Part shown: in pieces, positions 9,119-18,776 of the stretch
Numbering within the stretch: position 1 is the stretch's first letter
Layout of the letters: every line of letters starts with the position of its first letter
Translations under genes and position numbers: made by a program
Notes under the pieces: generated by a model
The model's database searches: none
Told to the model about the DNA's origin: nothing
Seen by the model: the letters and a program-made list of their open reading frames with translations, nothing else
Origin: Bog-756 sp963824645
GTDB lineage: Bacteria; Actinomycetota; Acidimicrobiia; Acidimicrobiales; RAAP-2
Assembly: GCA_963824645.1 (NCBI GenBank)
Contig: CAWGQC010000003.1
Coordinates: 310,001 to 374,000, forward strand
Reading direction: 5' to 3'
Length of the DNA: 64,000 nt

Positions 9119-9195
9119 GCCCCACCCCCGACGGTGCGGGAGCGGGGCATCGAACGCCATCCATCCGTTTGACCGCCCGCAAGGGGTCCGGTCAA
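9119..9195. terminator. Two hairpins between convergent genes
   Basis: Hairpin 1: gcccc (9119-9123) with ggggc (9144-9148), plus inner cccg/cggg pairing. Hairpin 2: ttgacc (9169-9174) with ggtcaa (9190-9195). They lie between the plus-strand RsbW-like gene and the minus-strand gene ending at 9210, so they may terminate both. Confidence 0.45.
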
Positions 9196-9209
9196 CGACG
9201 TTAGATGGA

Positions 9210-9671
9210 TCAGAGATCCATCGATGTGCCCTTCACCAGGGTGAGGGCACCCTTGGAGGAGACACAGGCTCGTGCGCTCACGGCGTCGCCGACGGCGGGG
9301 ATGCCGACACCACTGGTGGAGGCGCCGGTTACCTGTCCGCTGAAGTCGTACTCCGTGGAGCCCTTCTTGCAACCACCCTGTCCGGGGCTGGATGTGCTGG
9401 TATCCCCGATGGTCGTCGTGGCCTTGCTGCTCTTCCAGGTGATGGTTCCCCCGGTAGCCAGGCTGACGGCAGCACCGCTGGCTGTCTTGTAGCCCTTGCC
9501 CCCTGAAGGCGAGCACTTACCGATGGTCACGGTGCCGCTGTCCGATCCCTTGAGGCTCGTACAGGTGACGCCGCTTGAAGCAAACGCGGGCCCTGCCATA
9601 CTCATCGTGGCCACTGAGGCCGGAATAGTGATGGTCGCTGCGATCGCAACCACCGTGAGAAGTCGACGCAT
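9210..9671 (-). CDS. Small exported protein of unknown function
   Basis: A 153-residue protein with a clear Sec signal: MRRLL, a hydrophobic core, and a likely cleavage site after AGPAFA (about residue 31). The mature part (about 120 residues) is rich in Ser, Thr, Gly and Lys and has four Cys (in VTCTS, GKCSP, GGCKK and RACVS), enough for two disulphides. ATG 9671 was chosen because GGGAGGG precedes it at good distance and the signal peptide starts there. Similar small four-cysteine exported proteins are common in actinobacteria, but I cannot name the family. Confidence 0.7.
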   Translation of the reverse strand: MRRLLTVVAIAATITIPASVATMSMAGPAFASSGVTCTSLKGSDSGTVTIGKCSPSGGKGYKTASGAAVSLATGGTITWKSSKATTTIGDTSTSSPGQGGCKKGSTEYDFSGQVTGASTSGVGIPAVGDAVSARACVSSKGALTLVKGTSMDL

Positions 9672-9871
9672 GATTCCCTCCCGTTGAACACCGAACAGAG
9701 CTTTTCTGTTTGGCCGCTGTCCAACACCGTGCTGGACGTAGAACACTTACCCCGGCCGGTCCTGCGCCAAAACATGGAATCGACGATTGGCAGGTCGTCA
9801 ACGGTGATAGCGGTCCCGCGGTTGGCCACGTAGCTGCTCACGCCGGATGAGGGAGGATGGTTACCGGCCAG

Positions 9872-10069
9872 TCAGTTACACCCGGGAAGAGAACGCGCCG
9901 GACAGTGCTGCCCGTTCAGGCACGCTGGGGGGTGGCACGGTCTTGAGAGGCCAGGCACATCTTGTCGGTCGATCCTGCGGTTCTGGACACGGAGAAACTC
10001 CACGATCGCACCGACGATGACAACAGACTCGAGCCCCTCGCGGAGACCAATCACCAGACCGGGCAGCAC
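9872..10069 (-). pseudogene. N-terminal remnant of an FTR1/EfeU iron permease
   Basis: The first 33 residues (starting MLPGLVIGLREGLE) match the first membrane helix of the FTR1/EfeU high-affinity iron permease family, including the iron-binding REGLE motif. After about residue 33 the similarity stops, and the frame ends at residue 65 in unrelated Pro/Cys-rich sequence. A full permease has about 270 residues and seven helices, so this is a truncated remnant. The GTG start has only weak upstream signals. No EfeO or EfeB partner is nearby. Confidence 0.65.
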
Positions 10070-10227
10070 CCGCTCATCGGGCGGTAGGTTGCGTCGATTT
10101 CGCTATGACATCCTGTCGGCTCCGGTGCCATGTTGGAGCACCCGTTCGCCGACCGAAGGGATGGGCATCCGGCGGAGCGGCACCGCTGCGCCGCTCCCAG
10201 CATCGACCGGCTGAACGTGGAACCGAG

Positions 10228-12093
10228 CTAGTAGGTGTACGTGAACGTGTTGTTGCTGAGTCCGTCCCGAGTGGCAACCTGGACCGCAACCGTTCCCGAG
10301 CCCGTCGGCGAGGTCACTTTGATGGTGGTGGAGTTGACGATTTGACAGACCGTCGCCGGCGTGACGCCGAACGTGACCACGGTGCTGCCCGCCGGGTCGG
10401 CGCCGCTGCAGACCTGGGCCCCCGGGCCGTCATTGCTCGGATTGAAGTTTGTTCCATGGATGGTGACCGTGGTACCGGCCGGGCCGGTCCCGGAAACGCC
10501 CGTCACGGTGGGGCCCGTATAGGTGTAGATGCCGGCATCGGGGTTGCTGACTCCGTCCGGGGTGGTCACTGACACAGTCACCGGTCCCGCCACCAGCCCG
10601 GGGGAGGCCGTGACCTGGACGGTGATGGTGCCGTTGCCGGTGCCAGTGGCACCGCCACCAGCGACGGTGCAGGTACCGGTGACTGGGTTGCCCGACCCGA
10701 AATCAACCGTATCGCCGTCGGTTATGCAGGTTCCGGCAGTGCCGAAGTCACTGCCGTGGATAACCACCGTGTTCGGCACCTGGCTGTTGGTGTTGGCGCC
10801 GGAGTTGCCGGTCCCCGACGCACCGCCGCTGGCACCGCCGCTCAAACCGGTGACGGTGGGGACGTTGTAGGTGTAGCTGCCGTTGGCCGAGCCGGCCGGG
10901 GTGGTTGCCGTCACCGTCACCGGTGTCGAGGTTGACAGTGGGACCGACGGCGGGACCGTGACGTTGATCACCGTGCCACTTCCGTTGACGGAGGTACAGG
11001 GCGCAGGCACCCCGGCGAATGTCACGGTGGTGGTGGTGCAGGGATTGAGCCCGCCGAATTGGGTGCCGTGGATGGCCACGGTGTTCCCGCCGGCAGCATG
11101 ACCGTTGGCCGGGGCCACGCTGGTCACGGTCGGGGCACGGTAGTCGAACACGTCACCCCCACTGGTGGGGCTGGTACCGGCCGTGGTGGTCACCCTGACA
11201 TCGACCGGGTTGACCGGTCCTCCTGCTGACGGGGACTCCACCGGTGAGGTTACGGTGATCTTGGTTCCGCCCGCACTCACGGTGCAGGTCCCGGTCACCG
11301 GATTGGACGGGCCGAAATCAACGGTATCGGTGTCACTTGCGCATGTTCCGTTGGCCCCGAATCCGGTTCCATGGATGACCACGTTGGTTCCGCCGCCGCC
11401 TGGCCCGGAGGTGTTCGACGTCAGGCTGGTGACGGTCGGGCATACCGGGCCCCCGCTGACAGTCAAGGTGAAGTTCTGAACGGCGTTCGGGCTCACCCCG
11501 TTGGTGGCGGTGAAGGTGATCGGGTAGCTGCCGCTGACCGATGGGGAGCCGGACAGCGTAGCGGTGCCGTTGCCGTTGTCGAAAAAGGTCACGCCGGGCG
11601 GCAGCAAGCCGGACTCCATCAAGGAGGCCACCGGATAACTGGTGGTGGTGATGGTGACGCTACCGATGCTACAGGTCGTCAAGGTAGTGGAGTTGGCCGA
11701 GGTGAAAGCCGGAGCGGCGTTCACGATCAGGGTGAAGCTCTGGGTGGCGTCCGGCGGCACCCCGTTGCTGGCAGTGATGGTGATCGGGTAAACACCGCCG
11801 GACCCCGACGCCGGGGTGCCGCTCAAGGTGGCCGTACCGTCCCCGTTGTCCGTGAACGTCACACCGCTGGGCAAGGAGCCTGTTTCGTAAAGCGTCGGAG
11901 TGGGGTTTCCGGTGGAAGCGATGGTGAAGCTGCCTGCCGTTCCCTCCGTGAAGGTCGTGCCGTTGCCGCTGGTGATGGTTGGTGATGTTGCCGCATAGGC
12001 GGGGAGCACCGAAGCTCCCAGCGACACGAACACCGCCACCACCATTGATCCAAAAAAGGCAACGATGTACCGAAAAGTCCCGAGTCTCCGCAC
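10228..12093 (-). CDS. Secreted protein with two putative-Ig and four IPT/TIG domains
   Basis: A 621-residue exported protein. The signal peptide (MRRLG, hydrophobic core, cleavage near LPAYAA, about residue 34) is followed by two He_PIG-like Ig repeats (about 38-130 and 131-215), recognisable by GVTFTDNGDGTATLSG-type strands. Four IPT/TIG repeats follow (about 217-620), each opening with PTVT and containing V(T/A)IHGTxF. Paired cysteines in the IPT units suggest disulphides. There is no catalytic domain or sorting signal, so a structural or adhesive role is the best guess. The GTG start at 12093 has GGGGGAG a few bases upstream. It heads a run of minus-strand secreted proteins. Confidence 0.8.
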   Translation of the reverse strand: MRRLGTFRYIVAFFGSMVVAVFVSLGASVLPAYAATSPTITSGNGTTFTEGTAGSFTIASTGNPTPTLYETGSLPSGVTFTDNGDGTATLSGTPASGSGGVYPITITASNGVPPDATQSFTLIVNAAPAFTSANSTTLTTCSIGSVTITTTSYPVASLMESGLLPPGVTFFDNGNGTATLSGSPSVSGSYPITFTATNGVSPNAVQNFTLTVSGGPVCPTVTSLTSNTSGPGGGGTNVVIHGTGFGANGTCASDTDTVDFGPSNPVTGTCTVSAGGTKITVTSPVESPSAGGPVNPVDVRVTTTAGTSPTSGGDVFDYRAPTVTSVAPANGHAAGGNTVAIHGTQFGGLNPCTTTTVTFAGVPAPCTSVNGSGTVINVTVPPSVPLSTSTPVTVTATTPAGSANGSYTYNVPTVTGLSGGASGGASGTGNSGANTNSQVPNTVVIHGSDFGTAGTCITDGDTVDFGSGNPVTGTCTVAGGGATGTGNGTITVQVTASPGLVAGPVTVSVTTPDGVSNPDAGIYTYTGPTVTGVSGTGPAGTTVTIHGTNFNPSNDGPGAQVCSGADPAGSTVVTFGVTPATVCQIVNSTTIKVTSPTGSGTVAVQVATRDGLSNNTFTYTY

Positions 12094-12230
12094 GTGATCT
12101 CCCCCGACCTGTGATCGCTAGGAATTGCGTTCGACGCGACCGCCCAACTCCTAGGTCTATTGACCCGGCAAGGCTTATAACGGCCGGGGATCGTTGTCAA
12201 GGACCCCTACGGAGAGTGAGTTGCGACCCC

Positions 12231-13811
12231 TCAGGTGCCTTGGTTGAGAGCTTCCTGCGTGTCCTTGAGGGCTTGGAGGCTGTCCTGCGCACAGAAGTAC
12301 TCGGCCGCGAAAATGGCCACGACGTAGGAGTCGAATGGGGTCAGGCGACGGCCGATCAGGGCTTGGAGAACCTGGCTGGCGTCCTGACCACGAGCGAGCC
12401 TGGTGCATACGAGTTTGCCGTCGGCCACCACACTGGCGTCCGTGTCGGCGGTGAACGCCCCACTGACCTTGTGGATGAGGGCCAGGTAGGCCGCCTCGGG
12501 CTGAGCCGGTAATAGCGGATCTCCGTAATAGAGCACCGCTTCGGCCAAGGCGGCTGCTGGTGCCCGAGGAGCGATGCGGGGTGGCTGGCCGTTGGGGAAG
12601 GCGAGCAGGTCTACGTACAACCGTCGTTGTGCATAGTTCCCCGATTGTCCGGGAGCGAGGCCGTGGTGCACCATCCAGACAAGCCCGCCGGCCCGAAAGA
12701 ATTCCTCGCCGCCCGGACCCGGATCGCTCTGGGTCCCGCCGGCTGACGACGAGAGCCAGGCATGGTCGAGCGGCTTGGTACAGGGACCGGTTACAGAGGC
12801 ACAGCGGGCAACGCCGATGCCGTAGTCGTCGGTCCCCCAGAGATTTGCCGAATAGAACAACCAGAAGTCACTACCGTTCTGAATCATCGAGGGCCCTTCG
12901 ACCAGACCTCCTTCCCAATTCTGGTTGGCTCCGATCAGTCGGTGGGCCGGTCCGACCAGCGACAGCCCGTCGGGCGACAGTTGCTGCGAGTAGATGTTGG
13001 TCGACAGCTGACAGCAGTCGCCGTCATTTTTCCAGAGGAGCCACGGCGTGCCGTCGGCATCGACAAACACGCTGGGGTCGATCGCTCCTCCTTCCGACAC
13101 CGGGCATACGAAGGCTGACGAAGAGTCGTCGACGAAAGGGCCTGCCGGACTCTTGCTGGTGGCCCTCGAGATACACATGGCGCTGGTTGGGCCGTTGACT
13201 GTGGTGACGCATCCGTAGGCCGTCGCTTTGGCCAGACAGCCCAGAGGTATGGTGGCCGGCGTCGAGTAGTACATGACGTAGGTACCGTCGGGTCGCTGCC
13301 ACACAGCCGGAGCCCACTGGAAACCGGACACCGTCCATGCCGGAAGGGTGGGAAGGGCATCTCCCAGGTAGTGGCCCTCGAATCCTGAGTCACGGCCCAG
13401 TGCGATCACCGGAACGTGGGCCGCGGGGGCGTAACGGGTGGTCTGGGTGTCGGAGGCGTAGAGGTAGAGCACCTCTGCGGTGCGCAGCGCAAAGGGGTCG
13501 GCAAAGTCGCCGTTGAAGATGGGCTGATCGCCGAGGAGCCCGTCGAGTACGTCGAGCTGGATGCCGTCTGCCTTTGACGGATCGAGGCCGATCGGACCCT
13601 CGGTGGCGGCGCGACCGGTGGGGACGGGTAGTTGGCCGGTCCGGGCCGAAGGTTCGGCGTTGGCGTTCAGCGTGGTCCCCCCCGTTTGACCAGCCGACCC
13701 GGTTCCGCCGCACGCCGCCGCCGACAGGGCGGCCACCATGACGGCCAGCACCACAGACCGCGCCCTGCGTGCTGGGGTGGTCCCCCGAGCCCAACTCCGC
13801 TCGCTCGCCAT
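12231..13811 (-). CDS. GH43-like lipoprotein with C-terminal DUF732-like domain
   Basis: A predicted lipoprotein of about 526 residues; the lipobox LSAAAC ends in Cys at about residue 34. The body resembles a five-bladed GH43/GH32-type glycosidase: the three expected acidic positions occur in order as FADPF (nucleophile/base Asp), GAIDPSVF (pKa-modulating Asp) and VEGPSM (acid Glu). Arabinan or xylan-type oligosaccharides would be typical substrates, but specificity cannot be read. The last 100 or so residues have the mycobacterial DUF732 pattern, with VCTRLARGQD and a terminal AEYFCAQ. ATG 13811 is chosen; an in-frame TTG lies at 13820. The fusion of a glycosidase to a DUF732-like tail is unusual. 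Confidence 0.75.
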   Translation of the reverse strand: MASERSWARGTTPARRARSVVLAVMVAALSAAACGGTGSAGQTGGTTLNANAEPSARTGQLPVPTGRAATEGPIGLDPSKADGIQLDVLDGLLGDQPIFNGDFADPFALRTAEVLYLYASDTQTTRYAPAAHVPVIALGRDSGFEGHYLGDALPTLPAWTVSGFQWAPAVWQRPDGTYVMYYSTPATIPLGCLAKATAYGCVTTVNGPTSAMCISRATSKSPAGPFVDDSSSAFVCPVSEGGAIDPSVFVDADGTPWLLWKNDGDCCQLSTNIYSQQLSPDGLSLVGPAHRLIGANQNWEGGLVEGPSMIQNGSDFWLFYSANLWGTDDYGIGVARCASVTGPCTKPLDHAWLSSSAGGTQSDPGPGGEEFFRAGGLVWMVHHGLAPGQSGNYAQRRLYVDLLAFPNGQPPRIAPRAPAAALAEAVLYYGDPLLPAQPEAAYLALIHKVSGAFTADTDASVVADGKLVCTRLARGQDASQVLQALIGRRLTPFDSYVVAIFAAEYFCAQDSLQALKDTQEALNQGT

Positions 13812-13889
13812 TCGGATCAACAGTAGGGGGCCACACCCCCCGATCCGGGGACCATCGAGGAGCGTCTCCGGTCGTGGGCCTGGTCAGTT

Positions 13890-16800
13890 TCAGGCCATCG
13901 CTCTTCCCGGTGTGGTGAAGCCGCGGAGCAGGCCGTCGGCACCGGCCACGAACATATCACCGTTCAAGAACACACCGGAGGCCGAGTATCCCGCCGTGTT
14001 GCGGAACAACCAGGTCATTCTCACGTAATGCGGACCTTCAATCATGCCCAACCCCCACGGCGAAGTGAGCAAAATGATGCCCTTGGTGCTGGTAATCCCG
14101 GTGATGGGGTGACCGAAGAATGCCTGCGTGTTGATGAGGGCGCCGGAGGTGGCATCGAAATAGGATACGGAGCCACCGGCATTACCGACCGTCACGCGTC
14201 CGTAGGCAACGATCGGTGCGGCGGTTATCGAGCTTCCGGTCGCAGCCGACCACAGAGCCTTGCCGGTGGCTACGTTGAAGGCGTACAGGGATCCATCGGA
14301 CGAGCCGATGTACACCTTGTCCGACGTGATCATGGCCGAGGTTGGGACGCCTCCGACTGTCTCGGTCCAGACGGCGACCCCGGTGGTGGGCGAGAGCATT
14401 GTCACCGCGCCGGTCTGGCTGGTGACGATGACGTCTCCTGTGACCGGATCCACCGCCGGAACGGTGGAGAACCCGTCTCCGGCCGACACGTTCCAGGCGG
14501 TGGCGCCCGTGGCCACATCAACTGCCGCCACCCGGCCGCTGGCTGATGCGACGTACGCCACCCCGCCCAGTACGGCGGGGGAGGTGAGTGCCCCTCCGAT
14601 GCTCGCCGTCCAGACAGACGCACCGCTGGTGGCGTTGACGGCCTCGAGATCGCCCGCATCATCCCCCACGATGACGTCTCCGGAGGCGACGGCCGGCGAC
14701 GACCCGATCCCGGATCCGAGTGAATCGGTGAACAGGGGAGCACCAGAGGTCTGGTTCACGGCATAGAGATCGCCGTCGGTGTCACCAATGTATGCCGTGC
14801 CTCCGCTGAACGCCGGCGTCGTGTTGAATTTCCCTATACCGGCCATGGACCAGTCCTGGGTCAGCTTGCTCGATGTCGACACGGCCTGATAGCGGGCGAT
14901 GACATTGTCGTTGGTCTCCATTCCCGTATGGTCGGGCCCGTAGCCGAGTTGAGGGTCGTTGTTGGAGACGTAGACGGGGACCGAACCGACCCGTTGCGAT
15001 GTGGCACCCGTACCGGTGATCGGGTCTGGCCCGAATGAGACCCCGTTCGGCAGGGTGGCCTGGGTGGAAGGCACGTTTCCCGATTTATCCGTGGTCACCG
15101 TGGCCAGTGTGGCCGATCCACCCGATGCCAGGGGAATGGCGAAGGTGACGCTCTCCTGGTCTCCAAAACCCGACGCGCTCGAGCGCGACCCCCGTACCCG
15201 GCTCAGCCCGCGGCGGGACGACAGTGATCTGGGGGGCGGACCCGCTCGGTTCCACCGAAAAGGAGAGATCAGCGGGATTGGCAGATCCCGAGTAGGCCGT
15301 GGTGTCGGCGACTTTGTTCTCTCCCATGGCCGAAGCGAAGACTTGAAAGGATCCGCCCTGCGGCGGAACGGGGAGGGACAGGGACCACGTGGTGGTGTCG
15401 GCGTCGGGACTGGCCAACACGGCGAAATTGGTGAAGATGCCGGTTTGGAATGAACCGGTGGCGTGATCGAACCACGGGCCGGAGGCCCCGTTCTCCTGGA
15501 TCTGGACATGGACCGCTTTGACCCCGTCAGATGCCGACGCCGACCCGCTTATCCGGACAGAGCCGTTGGGATTGGGCAGTGTCGACCCACTGGCCGGCGA
15601 GCTGATGGAGGTGGTGGGGGAGGATCCGTTGCCACCGCCGAGGCCGAAGTCGTAAAGGAATCCGTCCTCCGAGGCGACCAAAAGGTTTCCGTCCACATCA
15701 GCGGGCGAGGAGGTGATCACATCGCCGGTCTTGTAGGTGTACAGCAACTTTCCGTTGGACAGCTGAACGACGAAGAAGTTTCCGGACAGATCGCCGTAGG
15801 CGGCAACCAGCTTTCCGGGTGGCCCGACAATGGCGGCCGACGAATTGATGTCACCCGACCCTTTCACGAACCACGTCTGGGTCCCTGTTATGGCGTTGAC
15901 TGCGTACAAGCCCATGGCATCTCCGAATACCAGCGTGGTCCCACTGAGCGCCGGAGTGGATAGAGCGTCCGTGTTGGTGGCCACCGGATTGGAGGGAGAG
16001 TTTCCGCCGAAGTTGAATTGCCAGACCACCGCGCCGGTCGAGAGATCGAGGGCGAAGAGAATCCCGTCTTTGCCTTCGACGTAGGCCATGCCGTCGGCGA
16101 ATCCATTAACGCCTGGGGCCGAGGTCGTCACGCCGGCACCGACGTCCCAATCTTCGGCAGGAGGGCAGTAGGTCGAGTACTTCCAGGCCAGTGCACCGGT
16201 AGTGGCGTTGAGTGCATAGACAGTGGAATCGGGATTGCCACTGCCGAACAACAAGAGCCCGAGGCCTGATGCATCGACCGCATAGCTCAGGGGGGCCCAC
16301 ACACCGGTGTTCTGTCCCGGGATCACATAGTCGGAGAACTGCCACATTTGTGAACAGTCGCTCTCCCGGTAGGCGGTGACGGGTCCGTTCTTCGTCCCCG
16401 CTCCCAGTGATCCGACATAGACGGTCGGAACACCACCGGGCGGTGTGGCATAGACCGGTGAGGACAGGACGGAATTCTCCGTTGTGCCGGTGCATTCTGT
16501 CGATCCGGTTGTTCCGTCGAGCTTGTAGAGCCGACCGGTGCCCGCGGGAGCGATCCACACATTGCCGTTCTCCACCAACGGACTACTGGTAATGGCCGCC
16601 CCGAGGTAGTCGGACCACACGATCTGTCCGCTATTCACGTTCACCGCGTTGAAGTATCCCGCCGCTCCTCCTTCATAGGTCAACGTCATTCCCAGTTGCG
16701 CGTTCCACACCGCCGCCGGCGAGTCCAGGGACGACCCAATGGCCGACATCCACCGGATGCCCAGGGTGGAGGCATTGGCTGTGGATATGGTCGTATCGCC

Positions 16801-16971
16801 GTTGGTGCCGCTCAATTGGGCGTCGCCATGAAACTCTGGCCAGACATGGGTGGGCGCTTGAGCGGCCGCCCCCGCCCGAGCGACCACGTCCAGCTGGCTG
16901 ACGGTCAATGTGGCCGCCAATGCCACCAGACAACAGACTGCGCGAAATAGCCGATGGACGTTGGTGTGCAT
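13890..16971 (-). CDS. Giant secreted PQQ-like beta-propeller protein, frameshifted
   Basis: Two overlapping minus-strand frames read as one gene of about 1,025 codons. The 5' part (16971 to about 15170) has a signal peptide (MHTNVHRLF start, AGAAAQA cleavage zone) and a propeller of PQQ/pyrrolo-quinoline-like repeats (YAVNAITGTQTW, VYALNATTGALAW), then an Ig-like module. The 3' part (about 15195 to 13890) resumes with GFGDQESVTF and a second propeller (LYAVNQTSG, LYAFNVATGKALW), ending at 13890. The join is a one-base shift at 15165-15195, near an AAAA run (15165-15168) and a CCCCC run (15189-15193). PQQ binding is not implied; these repeats are often structural. ATG 16971 is chosen because the signal peptide begins there. 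Confidence 0.75.
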
Positions 16972-17469
16972 GTCTGCCCCCAGACACCCGGACAACGACG
17001 AAGGCCGTTGTGGTGACGAACCGACGCTCGGCTCCTGACAGGTTGACGCTAACCCCACGCAGAGCGTTTGTCGAGCCACAAATAGTGGTTATTGGTCGAG
17101 ACATTCTGTGCACCAAGAGGCTCGGCATGGGCGCATCGCTCCGCTGATGGAGGTGGCGTTTTGGTGGCCCCATCTCGACTACTGGCATCGAGCGGCGACG
17201 GTGGGACAGCGCGCCGACCCCGACGGGCATGTCATCTCAGTGATTTCGACACCGGTGCATGTGATGCCCGGGAACTCCAAGAAGGGTCATCGTGACCCAT
17301 CAGATCATGCGGCTGATACCGCGCCTTTGTTATGACCTGGTTCCCCGGAGGGTGGCATCGTCGGGCGGAGCCCTTGGCCCACCGTCCTCTGCTCAGAGGC
17401 AGTCCTGGTCGGAGGAGGGCAGCGGTAAAATTCTCCTTTGCGTCGTAGCGATGACGGGGGAGTCCACAC
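16972..17469. other. Divergent intergenic region, no supported gene
   Basis: This lies between the divergent propeller (minus) and M24 (plus) genes. A plus frame at 17108-17335 (75 residues; MEVAFWWPHLDYWH inside) has no recognisable family or Shine-Dalgarno. The 3' end carries the leader of the M24 gene with GGGGGAG before its ATG. Promoters for both directions are expected but not identified. Confidence 0.3.
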
Positions 17470-18173
17470 ATGAGCGGCACTCTGGCCGAAATGGAAACCA
17501 CCGGCCCGAAGTTCGCGCTCGACAAGTTGATGGACGTTCGAGCCCGCACCCGCCGGGCCGTCCATGTCATCGCCGATCAGGTCGAGGTGGGCATGTCCGA
17601 GGACGAGGCCAAGGCGATCGCCCGCCGGACCCTGTCATCGCTGGGCATGCGCAGGGGATGGCATCACATCATCCTGCGCGTCGGCCCCAACACCACAAAG
17701 AGCTTCGTGGAGCGGTCGGAGCCGGGGTGATCCTGGGCCCCCACGACCTCTTCTTCGTTGACATCGGCCCCATCTATGAGGACTGCGAGGGCGATGCCGG
17801 CGAAACATTCGTAGTGGGGGATGATCCCGACCACCATCGGGCCAGGCCAGACGCCCGAGCCATCTGGGAGGCCACCCGCCGGCAGTGGTTCGAGCAAGGC
17901 GCTACCGGGAGGGACCTCTATGCCTTCGCCACCCGGGCCGCCCAGGATCTCGGCTGGCAGCTCAATCTCGATTTGTCCGGTCACCGTCTGTCCGACTTTC
18001 CCCACTCGGCGCACTTCGACGGCTCGATCGCCGACGTCCCCTTTACCGTGCATGCTGATCGCTGGGTGCTGGAGATCGCCATCATCCATCCGACCCGACC
18101 CGTCGGAGCTTTCTACGAGGATCTCCTTCTCGAGGACCAGTCGTTCCCCGACTGGGTCTTCGCCGTCGAATGA
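17470..18173 (+). CDS. M24-family (aminopeptidase P/creatinase-fold) metallopeptidase, frameshifted
   Basis: The frame from ATG 17470 stops at 17730, but family-like sequence continues one frame over (GVILGPHDLFFVDIGP) to 18173. Adding one G to the GGGG run at 17724-17727 restores a single protein of about 234 residues. Metal-ligand-like positions occur in order: D in FVDIGP, D in EGDAGETF, H in GHRLSDFPH, E in VLEIAI and E in EDLLLED. This fits a pita-bread-fold peptidase lacking the N-terminal domain. A GGGGGAG Shine-Dalgarno precedes ATG 17470. The single-base lesion in a G run suggests a sequencing error. The peptide substrate is unknown. Confidence 0.72.
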
Positions 18174-18175
18174 TG

Positions 18176-18200
18176 GTGGTCGGCGCGCTCAGCCGACCAC
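18176..18200. terminator. Bidirectional hairpin between convergent M24 and DUF302 genes
   Basis: Perfect 9-bp stem gtggtcggc (18176-18184) with gccgaccac (18192-18200) and a 7-base loop. It begins three bases after the M24 stop and includes the DUF302 stop. No T-run on either side. Confidence 0.6.
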
Positions 18201-18593
18201 AGTGTCGGTGAGCGGACCGATTCCGGTGAGGCGGGCAGTCAGATCATCGGCCAGGTGATAGCGCCGGGCCAGCTCATCAGGATCGGTGTAGCTGATTCTG
18301 GTCTGGCCATCGTCGTCCCACACGAGCACTTTGAGCGGCAGGTCGAGTGCGGCCAGAGGTGAGGCCTGCATGACCGGTGTCCCCGCTGCCGGACTGCCGA
18401 AGATGACCAGCTTTGTGTCGCGGAGCTCGAGTCCGTGGCGCTCCGCTTCTCCGCTGTGGTCAACGATGGCAAAGACGGTCATGCCGCGGTCTTCGATGAG
18501 TTGGATGAGTCGTGACACGGAGTCGTCTACCGATGCCGATCCTGCCTTGGTAATGATGCCGGCGTCCAGGTTCTTCACGGCGTCGCTGGGCAT
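18189..18593 (-). CDS. DUF302 domain protein
   Basis: A 134-residue soluble protein consisting almost wholly of one DUF302 domain. The typical pattern is present: MTVFAIVDHSGEAERHG (about 39-55), LVIFGSPAAGTPVM (about 62-75), ALDLPLKVLVWDD and a C-terminal SYTDPDELARRYHL. The biochemical role of this family is not established. ATG 18593 is preceded by GGAGAG at good spacing; longer in-frame extensions have no family support. It is transcribed divergently from the monooxygenase operon at 18777. Confidence 0.85.
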   Translation of the reverse strand: MPSDAVKNLDAGIITKAGSASVDDSVSRLIQLIEDRGMTVFAIVDHSGEAERHGLELRDTKLVIFGSPAAGTPVMQASPLAALDLPLKVLVWDDDGQTRISYTDPDELARRYHLADDLTARLTGIGPLTDTVVG

Positions 18594-18776
18594 GTCGTGC
18601 TCTCCATCCTCGATCGAGTGTCCACGGCCATGATCCCAGCTACTGACGGAGGGTGTGCCGCCACGGTCCTGCCGCCGGCCGGAACCTGGTCGAGCCGGCC
18701 GAGCTCCTCGGTTGGTCGGCAGGGGCCGTGGCCGTCCCCGCGATCGACAAAACCCGACCTGACCTAGTATTCGAGC

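Noticed and set aside
13890..15509. The 3' propeller half as an independent gene starting at 15509
   Set aside because: Its first 100 or so residues are Arg/Pro-rich out-of-frame sequence overlapping the 5' half; the family sequence begins only at about 15195, fitting a frameshifted single gene.
17108..17335. 75-residue plus-strand frame before the M24 gene
   Set aside because: No ribosome site, no family likeness; kept only as a remark in the intergenic entry.
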